Below are positions 42,130-54,574 of a DNA stretch of 64,000 nt, in pieces. The translations under genes and the position numbers were made by a program. Below the pieces are notes generated by a model, which was not told the origin of the DNA, did not search any database, and saw only the letters and a program-made list of their open reading frames with translations. The stretch's first letter is position 1, and each line of letters opens with the position of its first letter. This stretch comes from Sporopachydermia quercuum (lineage: Eukaryota; Ascomycota; Sporopachydermiomycetes; Sporopachydermiales; Sporopachydermiaceae). The DNA lies in NCBI GenBank assembly GCA_001599295.1, contig BCGN01000007.1, forward strand, positions 570,433 to 634,432, given 5' to 3'.

Positions 42130-43385
42130 ACCAGTTGAAACTTGATTCCGATCAAAGACATATATGCTGATAACTGATAATAAACCAGCAAACTTAAAAT
42201 AAAATAATCAGGTTAAAGAAAGAAAACCAACTTGTAGAGATTTTCGCAATAAGGCTAATTATTCTCCAAACGGATTTTCTATTACTGTTAATTAAACGTT
42301 CTATTCTATAATTTAATTTATCTATTAACTTTCCATTGCCTTATTTGTTCCTCCATAAGATAAGTCACATGTGAAATATATAAAGTCTCGTCTTGTTATC
42401 ATCCCAGTAATACAGTTTATGAATTTGAACCTTAGTGCAAAAATTGAATAGGCCACACAAATCCTATTTCGAAAAAGTATTTCGGAGACTCATACACCCA
42501 TTTCCACCATAGAAATTGAAATTGTGAACATCTGGAAAGTCTAGTTTAAGTATTCCATATTAAGAAATCCGAAATATTTCGGAAACTCCAACATCCACAC
42601 ATCGGAACTTATCCAACATTTTTATTGTGTTGACACACAAACTTTTCATATTGTACCACCAGCGGGGGGCAAGGCGAAACGCCGACAGTATGGGAATTTT
42701 GCTTGTTATTATATAGCGGAAAAAAACCCAACATATACATAGACAGCTGGTTGATTGACTAAGATGTAAGGTAAATAATAAATAAAACATTAAACGAATT
42801 AGGATCAGGACATCCAAAGGAATCAATTGCTCAGGTTAAATCAACTTATCTAAAGGAATCTTTTAATTAAGATATCTTTTTTGTTGATTGTTGTTCAGTC
42901 TGGTTTTGTTTTGTTTTGCAGTGTTGCGCTGTTGCGTTGTTGCGTTGTTGTGTTGAAGATTGTGGATTGATCGTTCAGAAGGGATATCAACCAAGTAGTA
43001 GATATTGATTGTTGAGGGATTAGTAGCTTTCTGTTGGTTGTCGGACGTTTTTTCTTTGTATTTTCAAGTGGCTTAAGGTGGAAAGGTGAAAATAGCTTTA
43101 TTGGGATTTGGGAAATCGTCGTTTGATAAGTTTTGTTTGTTTGTGTGTTGTATTGTATTGCTCAACAATTAACGTGTCTATACCATAAACCAGGTTAGAA
43201 ACTTATAAGTTAGTTGTCCTACATCAATACCTGCATGCGAGGTTTTGTTGGAGGGAAAGTGATTCAGAAGTATTCTTCAAACTTGTGTTGGAACAGGATT
43301 TATCATACTTGTTGAGACAGTGAAAAATTCAGCGAACGGAAAACTTCATAAACCCTTACTTTAGAAGTCTTAGCGCAAAATCACA
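42130..43385. other. RPO21 upstream region
   Basis: 1.25 kb. Contains a G/T-rich low-complexity stretch at about 42885-42955 (TTGTTGCG repeats) and AT-rich DNA before it. No gene recognised; the leader of RPO21 probably covers the last few hundred bases. Confidence 0.5.
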
Positions 43386-46300
43386 ATGGCTAGTTCAATG
43401 TTTCCTTACTCTGGTGCTCCATTGAGGACCGTGAAAGAAGTATGTTTTCAATGAAGCAAGGATATCGGGAATAGTAGACACTATCTTTTGTATTGTCTCA
43501 CTTGTCACTCACAGACTTACTAACCAAATAATCAGGTCCAGTTTGGTCTACTTTCACCAGAGGAAATTGTATGAATCAAAATTTCATTTTGCTGTTCGTT
43601 GTTTTAACAACGAGGTAGAATTTCGAAAGATCTAGTGAATTAACAACATGTTTAGAGAGCAATTAGTGTAGCGAAAATTGAATACCCTGAAACAATGGAC
43701 GAAACTAGGAAAAGACCTAGAGATGGCGGACTGAGTGATCCTCGTTTAGGTACAATTGACAGAAATTTTCGATGCCAAACTGTAAGTTTATTGAGAAGGA
43801 AGCATTTCGTTCCATTTATTTTCAGTGGATTTTGTTACTTTTTCTCTTGACTTGATTTGTTAACATTTTTTCAATTTCAGTGTGGTGAAGGCCAATCAGA
43901 ATGTCCTGGCCATTTTGGTCACATCGAACTTGCAAAACCTGTATTTCATATTGGTAGGTAATATTTTATTGATGTTTGGCTGCAGTGGTAATGTAATTAT
44001 GATTACTCTTCTGAGACTAAATGAATTCTGCATTCTAATAACAAAATTCATGCAGGTTTCATCAATAAGATTAAAAAGGTTTGTGAATCAGTTTGCATGC
44101 ATTGCGGTAAGCTATTATTAGATGAAACCAACAAGCAATTCGCACAAGCCATTAAAATCAAGGATCCGAAGAAGAGATTCAACGCTGTTTGGTCACTTTG
44201 TAAAGGCAAAATGATCTGTGAGACCGATGTTGCTATTGATGGTGAATGGGGTAATGATCAAAAAATGTTTTCCCGTGGTGGTTGTGGTAACACTCAGCCA
44301 ACCATAAGAAGAGATGGATTAAAACTTACAGGCACATGGAAAAAAGATAAAAATTATGAAGATAGCGATCAGCCAGAGAGAAGAGTTATAACACCAGCTG
44401 AAATTTTAAACATTTTCAAGCATATTTCACCGGAAGATTCGACGAAGTTGGGATTCAACGAANATTTTGCTCGACCAGAGTGGATGATAATTTCTGTTCT
44501 ACCAGTTCCTCCACCACCAGTTAGACCATCTGTGGCAGTTAATGACACAGCTAGAAGCGAAGATGATTTGACATATAAATTGGCTGATATATTGAAAGCT
44601 AATGCTCAAGTACAAAGATGTGAACAAGAAGGTGCACCACAGCATGTCACTAGTGAGTTTGAAAACTTATTGCAATTTCACGTGGCCACTTATATGGACA
44701 ATGATATTGCCGGTCAACCACAAGCTTTACACAAGTCAGGAAGACCAATCAAAGCCATCAGAGCAAGATTGAAAGGTAAAGAAGGTAGACTCAGAGGTAA
44801 TCTTATGGGTAAGAGAGTAGATTTTTCTGCACGAACGGTCATCTCTGGTGATCCAAATTTAGATTTAGACCAAGTTGGTGTACCAAGAAGTATTGCGAGA
44901 ACTCTTACTTACCCTGAAACAGTTACCCCTTATAATATTCAAAGACTCAGTGAACTTGTACGCAATGGTCCCAATCAACATCCCGGTGCGCGTTACGTGA
45001 TAAGAGATACCGGGGATCGAATCGATTTGAGGTACCACAAAAGAGCTGGTGATATTGCTTTACAATTCGGCTGGAAAGTGGAACGGCATATCAACGATGG
45101 TGATCCCGTATTGTTCAACCGTCAACCGTCTTTACATAAAATGTCTATGATGGCCCATAGAGTTAGAGTAATGCCCTACTCAACATTCAGACTTAATTTG
45201 TCAGTAACATCACCTTACAATGCTGATTTCGATGGTGATGAAATGAACTTGCATGTTCCTCAATCTGAGGAAGCCAGAGCTGAGTTATCTCAACTCTGTT
45301 TAGTACCATTACAAATTGTGTCTCCTCAATCTAACAAACCTGTGATGGGTATTGTGCAAGATACATTGTGTGGTATCAGAAAAATGACTTTAAGAGACAA
45401 CTTTATAGAATATGACAAAGTGATGAATATTTGTTTCTGGATTCCTGACTGGGATGGTGTTATTCCGCCACCTGCTATACTCAAACCCAAACCATTGTGG
45501 ACTGGTAAACAGATGGCTTCAATGGCAATTCCTAAGGGTATTCATTTACAAAGAATTGATGACAAAAATAGGCTGAATCCTAAAGACAATAGCATGTTGA
45601 TCATTGACGGTGAGATAATTTATGGCGTTGTGGATAAGAAAAGTGTAGGAGCAACATCAGGTGGTATTATCCATACTATTAGGCAATCCAAAGGTCCTCA
45701 AGTTGCAGCCAAGTTTTTTGGTAATGTACAGAAAGTTGTTAACTACTGGTTATTACATAATGGGTTTTCTATTGGTATTGGTGACACCATCGCTGATGCT
45801 AGTACAATGAGAGAAATCACTACAACTATCGCTGACGCAAAGAAAAAGGTGGAAGAAATCACACTAAAAGCCCAACGTGATGAGTTAGAGCTTTTGCCTG
45901 GTATGACTTTAAGATCTACCTTTGAATCATTGGTTACCTCAGTTTTAAATCAGGCTCGTGATAATGCAGGTAAATCTTCGGAAGTTAACTTGAAAAATGA
46001 AAATAATGTCAAGCAAATGGTAGTTGCTGGTTCTAAAGGTTCTTTCATTAATATTTCTCAAATGTCTGCATGTGTTGGTCAACAAATTGTCGAAGGTAAA
46101 AGAGTTCCTTTTGGATTCTCTGATAGAACATTACCACATTTCACTAAAGATGATTACTCCCCAGAATCTAAGGGTTTTGTTGAGAATTCATACCTTCGTG
46201 GACTAACTCCTCAAGAATTTTTCTTCCACGCTATGGCTGGTAGAGAAGGTTTGATTGATACTGCGGTCAAAACTGCTGAAACAGGTTATATTCAAAGAAG

Positions 46301-48920
46301 ACTCGTTAAAGCTTTAGAAGATATTATGGTACATTATGATGGTACTACTAGAAATTCTCTTGGTGATATCATTCAATTCATGTATGGTGAAGATGGATTG
46401 GATGGTGCACAAGTTGAGAAACAATCATTAGATACTATTTCAGGTTCTGATGATGCATTTGTTAAAAGATATAAAATCGATATTATGGATTCTAAAAGTG
46501 GAATTGATCCAAATTTGATTGAGTCTGGTACCTCTATTTTTGGTGATATTGAAATACAGTCGCTTTTAGATGAGGAATATGATCAATTGTGTGCTGATAG
46601 AGCTCTTCTTAGATCATTTATCTTCCCTACTGGTGAAAGCGGATGGCCATTACCTGTCAACATTAGAAGAGTTTTGGAAGATGCTCAACAGATTTTTAGA
46701 GTTGATAAGTCTAAGGCAAGTGATTTGTCTATCCCTGAAATTGTTAACTCTGTTAAAGATGTTTGTTCACGATTGAGAGTTATTGGAGGTGAAGGAAAAC
46801 TAATCACTGAAGCTCGTAAGAATGCTACATATCTCTTCCAATGCTTAGTACGTTCAAGATTGGCTACTAGAAGAGTTCTTGAAGAGTATCATTTGAACCG
46901 TACGGCGTTTGATTGGGTTTTAGGCGAAATCGAATCATTGTTCCAAAAGGCAATTGTTCATCCTGGCGAAATGGTAGGCGTTATTGCAGCCCAATCAATT
47001 GGTGAGCCTGCTACTCAAATGACACTGAATACTTTCCATTACGCTGGTGTTTCGGCTAAAAATGTTACATTGGGTGTTCCCCGTCTTAAGGAAATTCTTA
47101 ACGTTGCTAAGAATATCAAAACTCCTAGAGTGTTTGTTTATATGAACGATGAATATGCTTATAATGCTGCCAGGGCTAAGAGCATTCAAGGTGCTTTGCA
47201 ACATACTAATCTACGAGCAGTTACTAAGTTAACTGAAATTTACTACGATCCTGAAGGTAAAACTACCGTTATAGAAAAAGATAAAGAAATGATGCAAGCA
47301 ATTGCTGAATTCCCTCCTTACGATGATTATGAAGAGAAAGTAGCGATGCAGTCTCCATGGCTTCTTCGTATTGAACTTGATCGTGTCAAATTGATTGATA
47401 GAGGCCTTGTAACAGAAGATGTTGCTAAAGCTATCGCTGAGCAATTTGGTGATGATTTACTGGTTGTTTGGGGTGATGATAATAAAGACCATATAATCAG
47501 ATGTAGAGTTGTCAGGGATCCTAAATTAATCGATGAAGAAGCAGTTGCAGAAGAAGATCAGATCATCAAGAACATTGAATCCCAAATGCTCGATTCAATT
47601 TCTCTTCGTGGTATTCCAGGTATTGGTCGTGTATATATGAAACAAGAAAAGAGACCGTTGATTTCTGAAGATACAGGTGATTATAAGATTGCTGAAGAAT
47701 GGGTATTAGAGGCTGAAGGTAGTAATTTGAATGAAGTTATGCAATTTGAAGGCGTTGATATGACCAGGGCTTACTGTAACTCTTTTGTTGAAGTTCTATC
47801 TGTCCTTGGTATTGAAGCTGCTAGAAGCTCTTTATATAAAGAAGTTCTTAACGTCATTTCCTTCGATGGTTCTTATGTTAACTATAGACATATGGCATTA
47901 CTTGTCGATGTTATGACATCTAAGGGTCATTTGATGGCTATCACTAGACATGGTATCAATAGATCAGATACTGGTGCTCTAATGAGATGTTCTTTCGAAG
48001 AAACTGTTGAAATCTTGTTTGAAGCAGGTGCAGCAGCCGAACTTGATGACTGTTATGGTGTATCTCAAAACATTTTATTGGGTCAATTGGCTCCAATGGG
48101 TACTGGTGCTTTTGATATCTTCTTAGATGATGAAATGCTGAACACTTTGCCTGTTAGTTATACAGGAGCTCAAGCAGCGCCCATCATTTCAAACTTGAAT
48201 GATGCTGAAGGTGCTGCTACTCCTTATGACAATAGAACACCTCTATATGATGAAGATTCTCTTCCAGAAGCTGGATTAATGTTCTCTCCCATCGTGGAAC
48301 ATCAAAAGGAAGACAGAGGTGGATTTACAGAGTATGGTGGATTTTCCGCTAAAAGTCCTGGTTATAATACTGCTAGCTCACCATTCTCATCAAGTTACAG
48401 CTCTTTAGCTTCCTCCAGCTATGGTTCATCGGGGTCTTACTCTCCATCATCTCCTCAATACAGTATGACATCACCTCAGTATTCTCCGTCATCACCACAG
48501 TATTCACCTACTTCACCTCAATATTCACCAACTTCACCACAGTACTCGCCTACTTCACCACAGTACTCGCCTACTTCACCACAGTACTCGCCAACCTCAC
48601 CACAGTACTCGCCAACCTCACCACAGTACTCGCCTACATCTCCTCAATTCTCGCCAACATCTCCGCAGTATTCGCCAACTTCCCCCCAATACTCGCCTAC
48701 TTCCCCCCAGTATTCCCCCACGTCACCTCAATATTCTCCTACGTCTCAGCAGTACTCTCCTACGTCTCCTCAATACTCACCCACCTCACCCCAGTATTCA
48801 CCAACATCTCCTCAATATTCACCCACTTCACCGCAATATTCACCCACTTCACCACAGTATTCACCAACATCTCCTCAATATTCGCCTAGATCACCAGGCA
48901 GTAATGATCCGGGTAATTAA
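43386..48920 (+). CDS. RPO21: Rpb1, largest subunit of RNA polymerase II (5 exons)
   Basis: The catalytic subunit of Pol II. Four introns crowd the first 700 bp: exons 43386-43439, 43536-43568, 43656-43781, 43881-43953 and 44056-48920 join to 1716 residues. Splicing restores [36 protein letters not shown], the zinc-site segments [20 protein letters not shown] and the second site CMHCG. The active-site loop [12 protein letters not shown] lies near residue 485, bridge/trigger regions near [30 protein letters not shown]. The C-terminal domain has 22 heptads with Gln at position 7. Introns are 96, 87, 99 and 102 nt with GTATGT, GTATGA, GTAAGT and GTAGGT donors. The CTG at 43731 encodes the invariant Leu of GGLSDPRLG. 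One ambiguous base is in exon 5. Confidence 0.98.
48438..48899 (+). repeat. Rpb1 CTD heptad array, 22 repeats
   Basis: 462 bp equal exactly 22 codon heptads. The consensus is YSPTSPQ; heptads 1 and 3 are YSPSSPQ, heptad 2 YSMTSPQ, heptad 11 starts with Phe, heptad 15 is YSPTSQQ and heptad 22 YSPRSPG. Ser2 and Ser5 are kept in all; Ser7 occurs in none. Codon use varies between neighbours, so the array is old and not a recent expansion, apart from identical pairs 6-7 and 8-9. Confidence 0.97.
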
Positions 48921-49554
48921 AGTTGTAGTCTTTTGAATACAGCATGTATTGGCTTGTCTCAGCATGCTATATACTCAGTCTTTTCGAATTAGAATTATAA
49001 GTGGATAAGTATCGAGAACGGTACTGATGATGTGATCATTAGTTTTTGGAGAAGAGAGAAAAAAGAAAAAAGAGGTTGTTGGGAGTTGAGAAAAATAAGT
49101 GCTGTATTATGAAAAAAAAAGAACGTGATTTAATTAATAGGAAAAAATATAAACAAAAAAGATAGATAATGAACTTCTTGCAGCTTCTTATTGCTTTGAA
49201 ATGTCTGTTGTTTCATTTGTTGAAATAATTCTTTTAAACCTCATCATGAAGAATGATTTGTGTTGTATTTGTATAGAATTCGATATAAGATAAAAAAAAT
49301 AAACTAGGATATTCTATTTGTTAATCAATACAGCAATCAACGTGTTAATGGTTTATATGGTTTTCTACTACCGTATCAATTTCATCATACAAATACATCC
49401 AAATGCATCATCCATAAATGATAAATGATAAAACATTATATGCTAAACACTAAACTAAGTCGCATTGATGATATTTATTGACTCAAAAGTTAAGTCAAGC
49501 CATCTACAGTTCAATAAAATCCTTATTTCTCACGCTCTCTCATCACTAATCTTC
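48921..49554. other. convergent region, RPO21 / CRD1
   Basis: 630 bp of terminator sequence for two convergent genes. A-rich/G-rich purine tract near 49055-49075. No gene seen. Confidence 0.6.
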
Positions 49555-50800
49555 TCATTTCTTCGTTAGAATTGTCACCGCATTTTTTGAGAACACGTAG
49601 GAAAATCCACTCAATAGAGTGGTAGATGCAACAAAGTAGCCATAATACTCCATCATAATATTTAGTTCATTCATACTCTCAATACTTATTACAGCACTTA
49701 ATACTGGAGATACCATCGAAACACCAATATAAATCATTTGAAACAAAGTATTAAACTTAGATATTTGAGTAGGATGAACTTCTGCTGAAGGAATGCTGAA
49801 ATCCCAATACCTTAAGAATGTCTTTGGTGGTGGCAATGAAATATACCGATAGAACAAAGCTGATACACCTAGTAGGACGTCTCTACCGAGTACGACAATT
49901 GCAAGATACACTATTTGACGGTTAGTAAGAGAAAGAAAGAAAACTTGAGAACAACAGTTGGTTACGTATAAAGAAGTCTCTCCCAGAGAACAATGATATG
50001 CCATATTACATCATAGGGTAGGCAACAGTATAAAAGATTTTCAAAAAAACCAGATACTTACAAGGGATTTGACCAGCTTGAGCTAGACAAGCAGTACAGA
50101 TCACCATCAAGGACTTGTCAGCCAAAGGATCTATCACTGATCCAACTACTGTTTTCAAATTATATTTTCGAGCAATAAATCCATCAACAAAATCAGTAAC
50201 ACATGAATAAACAAATAAACCCAACGCTGCAACTGTTTGGTCTTTTACTATAAGATATCCAATTATTGGAGCTGCTATTATTCTTGTGGTTGTGAGAAAG
50301 TTTGGTAGAGTATAAATATTCTCATGCTGTGGTATAAGTTTATTCACTGCTTCTTTCATTTGATCTTTCGAGTGCTTGATTGATTTACTCAATTTCATGT
50401 TTCTGACTCTTTCCTTCGTGTTTTCAGTCGAGTCTTTCAACTTGGTTTTGAAAGTTTCTATTTGCTTCAGATTCTTTTCATTTAACATTGTCCCCCCAGA
50501 TTTTATATTCTTAACATCACCCACATCTTTACCCTGAGATAAACCATTTTCTTCTTTATTCTGAGTTTTATTCGCTGACCCTGATGCTTGTTTCCCTTTA
50601 AATTGTAGCAGTATTGGATTCACTGAAAACCTTCTGGTCCACTGAATTTGTTGTTTTCTGCATATTCCTGACGAGCTAGCAAACCAACTTCGTCTATCAA
50701 TCCAGAACTCTGCATTTCTGCTTAAATGTGTTCGAATTATCATTGATCTACCAACTTGATGGCAATTACTGGAGACATTTAATCTTGAAATGATTGTCAT
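49555..50800 (-). CDS. CRD1: cardiolipin synthase Crd1 (2 exons)
   Basis: Crd1 joins CDP-diacylglycerol and phosphatidylglycerol to make cardiolipin in the mitochondrial inner membrane. Exons 50800-50062 and 49910-49555 give 364 residues (283 in S. cerevisiae), longer through an N-terminal part with a basic presequence (SRLNVSSNCHQVGRSMIIR) and a charged Lys/Glu linker. The CDP-alcohol phosphatidyltransferase motif is intact: FVYSCVTDFVDGFIARKYN then VVGSVIDPLADK, i.e. DxxDGxxAR...GxxxDxxxD. NIYTLPNFLTTTRI and the C-terminal membrane helices (VVLGRDVLLGVSALFYR) agree with the family. The 151-nt intron (GTAAGT, TACTAAC, TAG) sits between TACLAQAGQIP and LYLAIVVLGRDV. An apparent ATG within the intron is not the start. 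Confidence 0.93.
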
Positions 50801-52285
50801 TTTCAAAATTCAGACTCTTTACTCTTGATTTCTTTGTTGTGCTCAATTATACTTTCAAAAGAATGTTCGTGAAAATAAAAGTAAATCAAACCATATGATC
50901 TAATTCTGAAAAATTAGTCAGCTTCTACTCTAGTCAGTAGCAATTCAAACGCAATTTACCACCAATAACAATAAAAATGGTTGCGTAGAATTAATTGTTA
51001 AATGATGATTCTTCTCCCGTTGAACTTTTGTAAACATCTCACTCATTTCATCCTTTATTATTCTCTACTATTAACTCAAACGACGAATCAAATACTTCAT
51101 TCCTTCCCTCTCCAGAAGTGAAAAAATGAATGAAAGAACGAAAACTATAAGAGGGAAGCAATTACTGGAAGCCAAAAAAGATGATCGTTATACTTCCACA
51201 AAACAGTCTTTCCAATAGTTAGAGTAACAACAGTATATACGAATATTTCAAGTTATTGTTTTATATGATGAAGTGATAAGCAGAATAATGGCAAAGACTT
51301 GAATAATTGAAAAGAATGAAAAATACAAAAACGCCATTCGTTTTCGGAGATGTCATGGTCTGCATCCTATTGCATAAGAGTGCGTATGAGGTGGATCTCT
51401 ACTTATAATCAGTCTACTTTTCTGCAAAAGTCAAACCGGGTTTCAACTGACGGTACTTATTCTGAATTATTGCTAGCATAATAATTTTACTAAGAAGAAA
51501 ATTGTCATAGATTATCACTAGGAAAGACATTCGATTAATCATTACAGCCATCCTTGCAACTAATTCTACTTTGTTCATGAATATTTAGTGAATGCATGAA
51601 ATGATGAACCTGAATTGACAGCTTAGAAGTTGAGTTCTCGTTGATCTGCGCATTCAATTTTCCTTGTAGCTTTTTCGTTTATCACAATAGCTTGTTTATT
51701 ATTGCGCAAGAGTGGTTAATATCGTCTTGAGTTTGACAAGTTTGCAATTTCATATCAAATTATTATTAATATGAATCCAACCAAAGTCTGATCTACTCAT
51801 TTCCCCATTCAATATATTACATAATCAAAAAATATATGTACTAACTAAACTTAGCCAACTTCATAAAGGGAGCATTGACGGATTGAACGAGTAGAGATAT
51901 TCTTCAACATAAGACATAAACGAATGGATGGTAGTGACAGTAAAAAAGAATCAGGTACTAGAAATCCGTGTTTACTTTAGATATTCTTCGAAAACTAAAA
52001 CTGTTTGGTGTAAACAAAAATCAGCATTGAAACAAGAGTTCATAGTTGGTTTGATACCAGAAAAAGAAACGATTGATCGCTAATCAATTTGATCAGGTAT
52101 TGAATTAGTGATTTGAGATTAACAATTGAATCATATCGAATATATTGCTAAAAGTAAACGTTCCTCATCAAGGGTTGAAAACAACTTATCAAGTGGGATA
52201 TCAATTTTACGGAGTCTCATGCAGAGGATCGAATACAAAGACCCTACTGATAGAAGCATCTGTTATATTGCGAAACTTTAGAACC
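50801..52285. other. divergent promoter region, CRD1 / BPL1
   Basis: 1.5 kb, AT-rich. The last 140 bases (from 52145) stay open in the BPL1 frame without an ATG. No gene, tRNA or repeat recognised elsewhere. Confidence 0.5.
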
Positions 52286-54388
52286 ATGTCGACTGGCAAC
52301 TTGAAAGCAACTGAGCGAAAGCTCAAAATGAACGTTTTGGTTTATAATGGCCATGGATCTACAGCAGAATCAGTAAAGCATTGTGTTGAGACACTTAGAA
52401 CCTTTCTATCGCCGTACTATGCAGTTTTCAGCGTTGATGCTCCAACGTTAAGAAAAGAACCATGGGTTGCAACCACAGCTCTTCTGGTTTTGCCTGGAGG
52501 GGCAGATTTACCATTTTGTAATGAATTTAATGGCCAAGGTAATCAGATTATCTCAAAGTATATCAGAAAAGGTGGTAACTACTTAGGCTTTTGTGCTGGA
52601 GGTTATTATGGAAGCTCATATTGCGAGTTTGAAGTTGGTAGACCTGCTATGGAAGTTAGCGGTCCTCGTGAGCTGGAGTTCTATCCCGGGATTTGCAGAG
52701 GATGTGCTTATAAAGGCTTTGTTTATGAGCATGAGAATGGTTCAAGGGCAGCAGGTGTAAAAGTGAATAATGCAGCGTTTCCAAATGGTAGTTTGAATGA
52801 TTTCAAATGTTATTACAACGGTGGAGGTGTNTTTGTTGATGCTAATACAATCTCTGCTAATTCTTCTAATATTGAAGTACTAGCAGATTACGATACAAAT
52901 TTGGAGCCCTTAAATGTCGATGGAGGGTCAGATTCGTCAGCTGCATGTGCCGTATTTTGTAGTGTTGGTCAAGGCAGGGCTATCTTAACAGGTATACATC
53001 CCGAATTTATTCCAAATAAAATGAAAGACGACAAAAATGACATTCATTTTAGTGCAGTGGTGAATGAGATAAAAAAGTACAACAAGGACAGAGAGGAGTT
53101 TGTTAAGGCTTTACTTAAGAAGCTTGGACTCAAGGTAAATGAGCAACAAATTGCTATTCCAAGACTAACCAATCTTAAACTAACAGCTGCTTATCCTGGC
53201 CTTGTCAAGAACCTAATTGAGTCATGGGCAACAAATATTGGCTTTAAAGGAGATAATCATAATCTTTTAGAAGGATATAATGATACATTTAGATTGGTTG
53301 ACTCTCAGGATGGTGAGCAAATAGTAGTTGTACCAGAGACGACTCAAGAAGAAGAACTACTTGAATTTGAGGATCCCAACAAAGTAGTCAAAACAGTTGA
53401 AGTATTCTACTCAGGGTATCCTCCGCATAAATCAACTCCTTACTTTAACGTTGAAATGTATTATAATCAACTGAAAAAATCAAGAGAACATGCTTCAGCC
53501 TATGTTGGTGATATTGGTACCTATCTTATGTATGGTGAAGTTGTTACTTCTACATCAACAATGCTTGATAAGAATTTCAACCTTCTGCAATATATGCCAC
53601 ATGGATTTTGTAATGTTGGAACAATTCAAGTTGCTGGGAGAGGAAGAGGGGGAAATCCATGGGTGAATCCACCGGGAGTTTTAGCTACCTCAGTTGTTTT
53701 ACGTATGCCATTAGAGCAAGGGAAGCTTTCACCTATAGTTTTTGTTCAATATCTTGTTTCATTGGCATTGGTTGAAGCAGTTCTAAACTATGGTAAAGGT
53801 TATGAGGAGATGCCTATCCATTTGAAGTGGCCGAATGATCTTTATGCTCTTAACCCTAATGAATTAGGAATCAACGTTGGCCAAACCCAAACTGATGATA
53901 AATTTCTCAAGCTAGGTGGTGTACTAGTGAATACTAATGTTATTGGTCAAGAATATGTATTAGTGTTTGGCTCAGGTATCAATGTATCAAATGAAGCACC
54001 TACAACCTCATTAAATCTGATACTAAATGCTCTTAATAAAACTCGTGAAAGTGAAGGATCAGCTCCTTTAGAACCTTATAGGATGGAAACTCTCCTTGGC
54101 AGGTTTTTTGCAACATTGGAAGAAATGTTCACTATATTTAGGTATCAAGGATTCAGACCGTTTGAGCAGCTTTATTATTCCAGATGGTTGCATTCTGATC
54201 AAATTGTTCATCTAGAAACGCATGAGAATACAAGAGCAATGATTAGAGGTATTACTATGGATTATGGAATGCTTATCGCCGAAGAAGTTGATAGGTCTAA
54301 TCGACCAACCGGTCGTAAGTTTGAATTGCAACCCGATGGTAACTCTTTTGATATGTTCAAAGGACTCATCAGCAGGAAAATAACGTAA
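52286..54388 (+). CDS. BPL1: biotin--protein ligase Bpl1
   Basis: Bpl1 attaches biotin to acetyl-CoA and pyruvate carboxylases via biotinyl-AMP. The first in-frame ATG is 52286 (700 residues); 52328 (MNVLVYNG) corresponds to the S. cerevisiae start and may be used as well. The N-terminal glutamine-amidotransferase-like domain has LVLPGGADLPF and GFCAGGYYGSSYCEFEVG, then SGPRELEFYPG. The catalytic domain starts near GEVVTSTSTMLD, with the biotin/ATP loop GRGRGGNPWVNPPG, HLKWPNDLYALNP (catalytic Lys) and GSGINVSNEAPTTSL; the C-terminal cap ends QPDGNSFDMFKGLI. CTG at 52673 falls on the conserved Leu of RELEFYPG. One ambiguous base after GGG is in the FNGGGxFVD block (Val in the homologue). Confidence 0.95.
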   Translation: MSTGNLKATERKLKMNVLVYNGHGSTAESVKHCVETLRTFLSPYYAVFSVDAPTLRKEPWVATTALLVLPGGADLPFCNEFNGQGNQIISKYIRKGGNYLGFCAGGYYGSSYCEFEVGRPAMEVSGPRELEFYPGICRGCAYKGFVYEHENGSRAAGVKVNNAAFPNGSLNDFKCYYNGGGXFVDANTISANSSNIEVLADYDTNLEPLNVDGGSDSSAACAVFCSVGQGRAILTGIHPEFIPNKMKDDKNDIHFSAVVNEIKKYNKDREEFVKALLKKLGLKVNEQQIAIPRLTNLKLTAAYPGLVKNLIESWATNIGFKGDNHNLLEGYNDTFRLVDSQDGEQIVVVPETTQEEELLEFEDPNKVVKTVEVFYSGYPPHKSTPYFNVEMYYNQLKKSREHASAYVGDIGTYLMYGEVVTSTSTMLDKNFNLLQYMPHGFCNVGTIQVAGRGRGGNPWVNPPGVLATSVVLRMPLEQGKLSPIVFVQYLVSLALVEAVLNYGKGYEEMPIHLKWPNDLYALNPNELGINVGQTQTDDKFLKLGGVLVNTNVIGQEYVLVFGSGINVSNEAPTTSLNLILNALNKTRESEGSAPLEPYRMETLLGRFFATLEEMFTIFRYQGFRPFEQLYYSRWLHSDQIVHLETHENTRAMIRGITMDYGMLIAEEVDRSNRPTGRKFELQPDGNSFDMFKGLISRKIT

Positions 54389-54574
54389 TCAAGAGGATGA
54401 ATAGACNGCAGATCCTAAACAATGAGTATGACAGTATTATATTTTCATTTGGGGAACAATATATTACATCATAGATGCGTTTGCAAAAACGCTGGGAAAT
54501 AAACAATATCAGTGAAACTTGAGGTATAGCATGATTTAGCCTTCTGTATAAATTAGAACGATTATTTAAATCGA

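Noticed and set aside
42885-42955. G/T-rich repeats as a possible telomere or gene
   Set aside because: Irregular TTGTTGCG units without ORF or conserved period; simple low complexity upstream of RPO21.
49911-50061. ATG at 50004 as start of a second CRD1-like protein
   Set aside because: The ATG lies in the CRD1 intron; the donor, TACTAAC and TAG around it join the two catalytic halves in frame.
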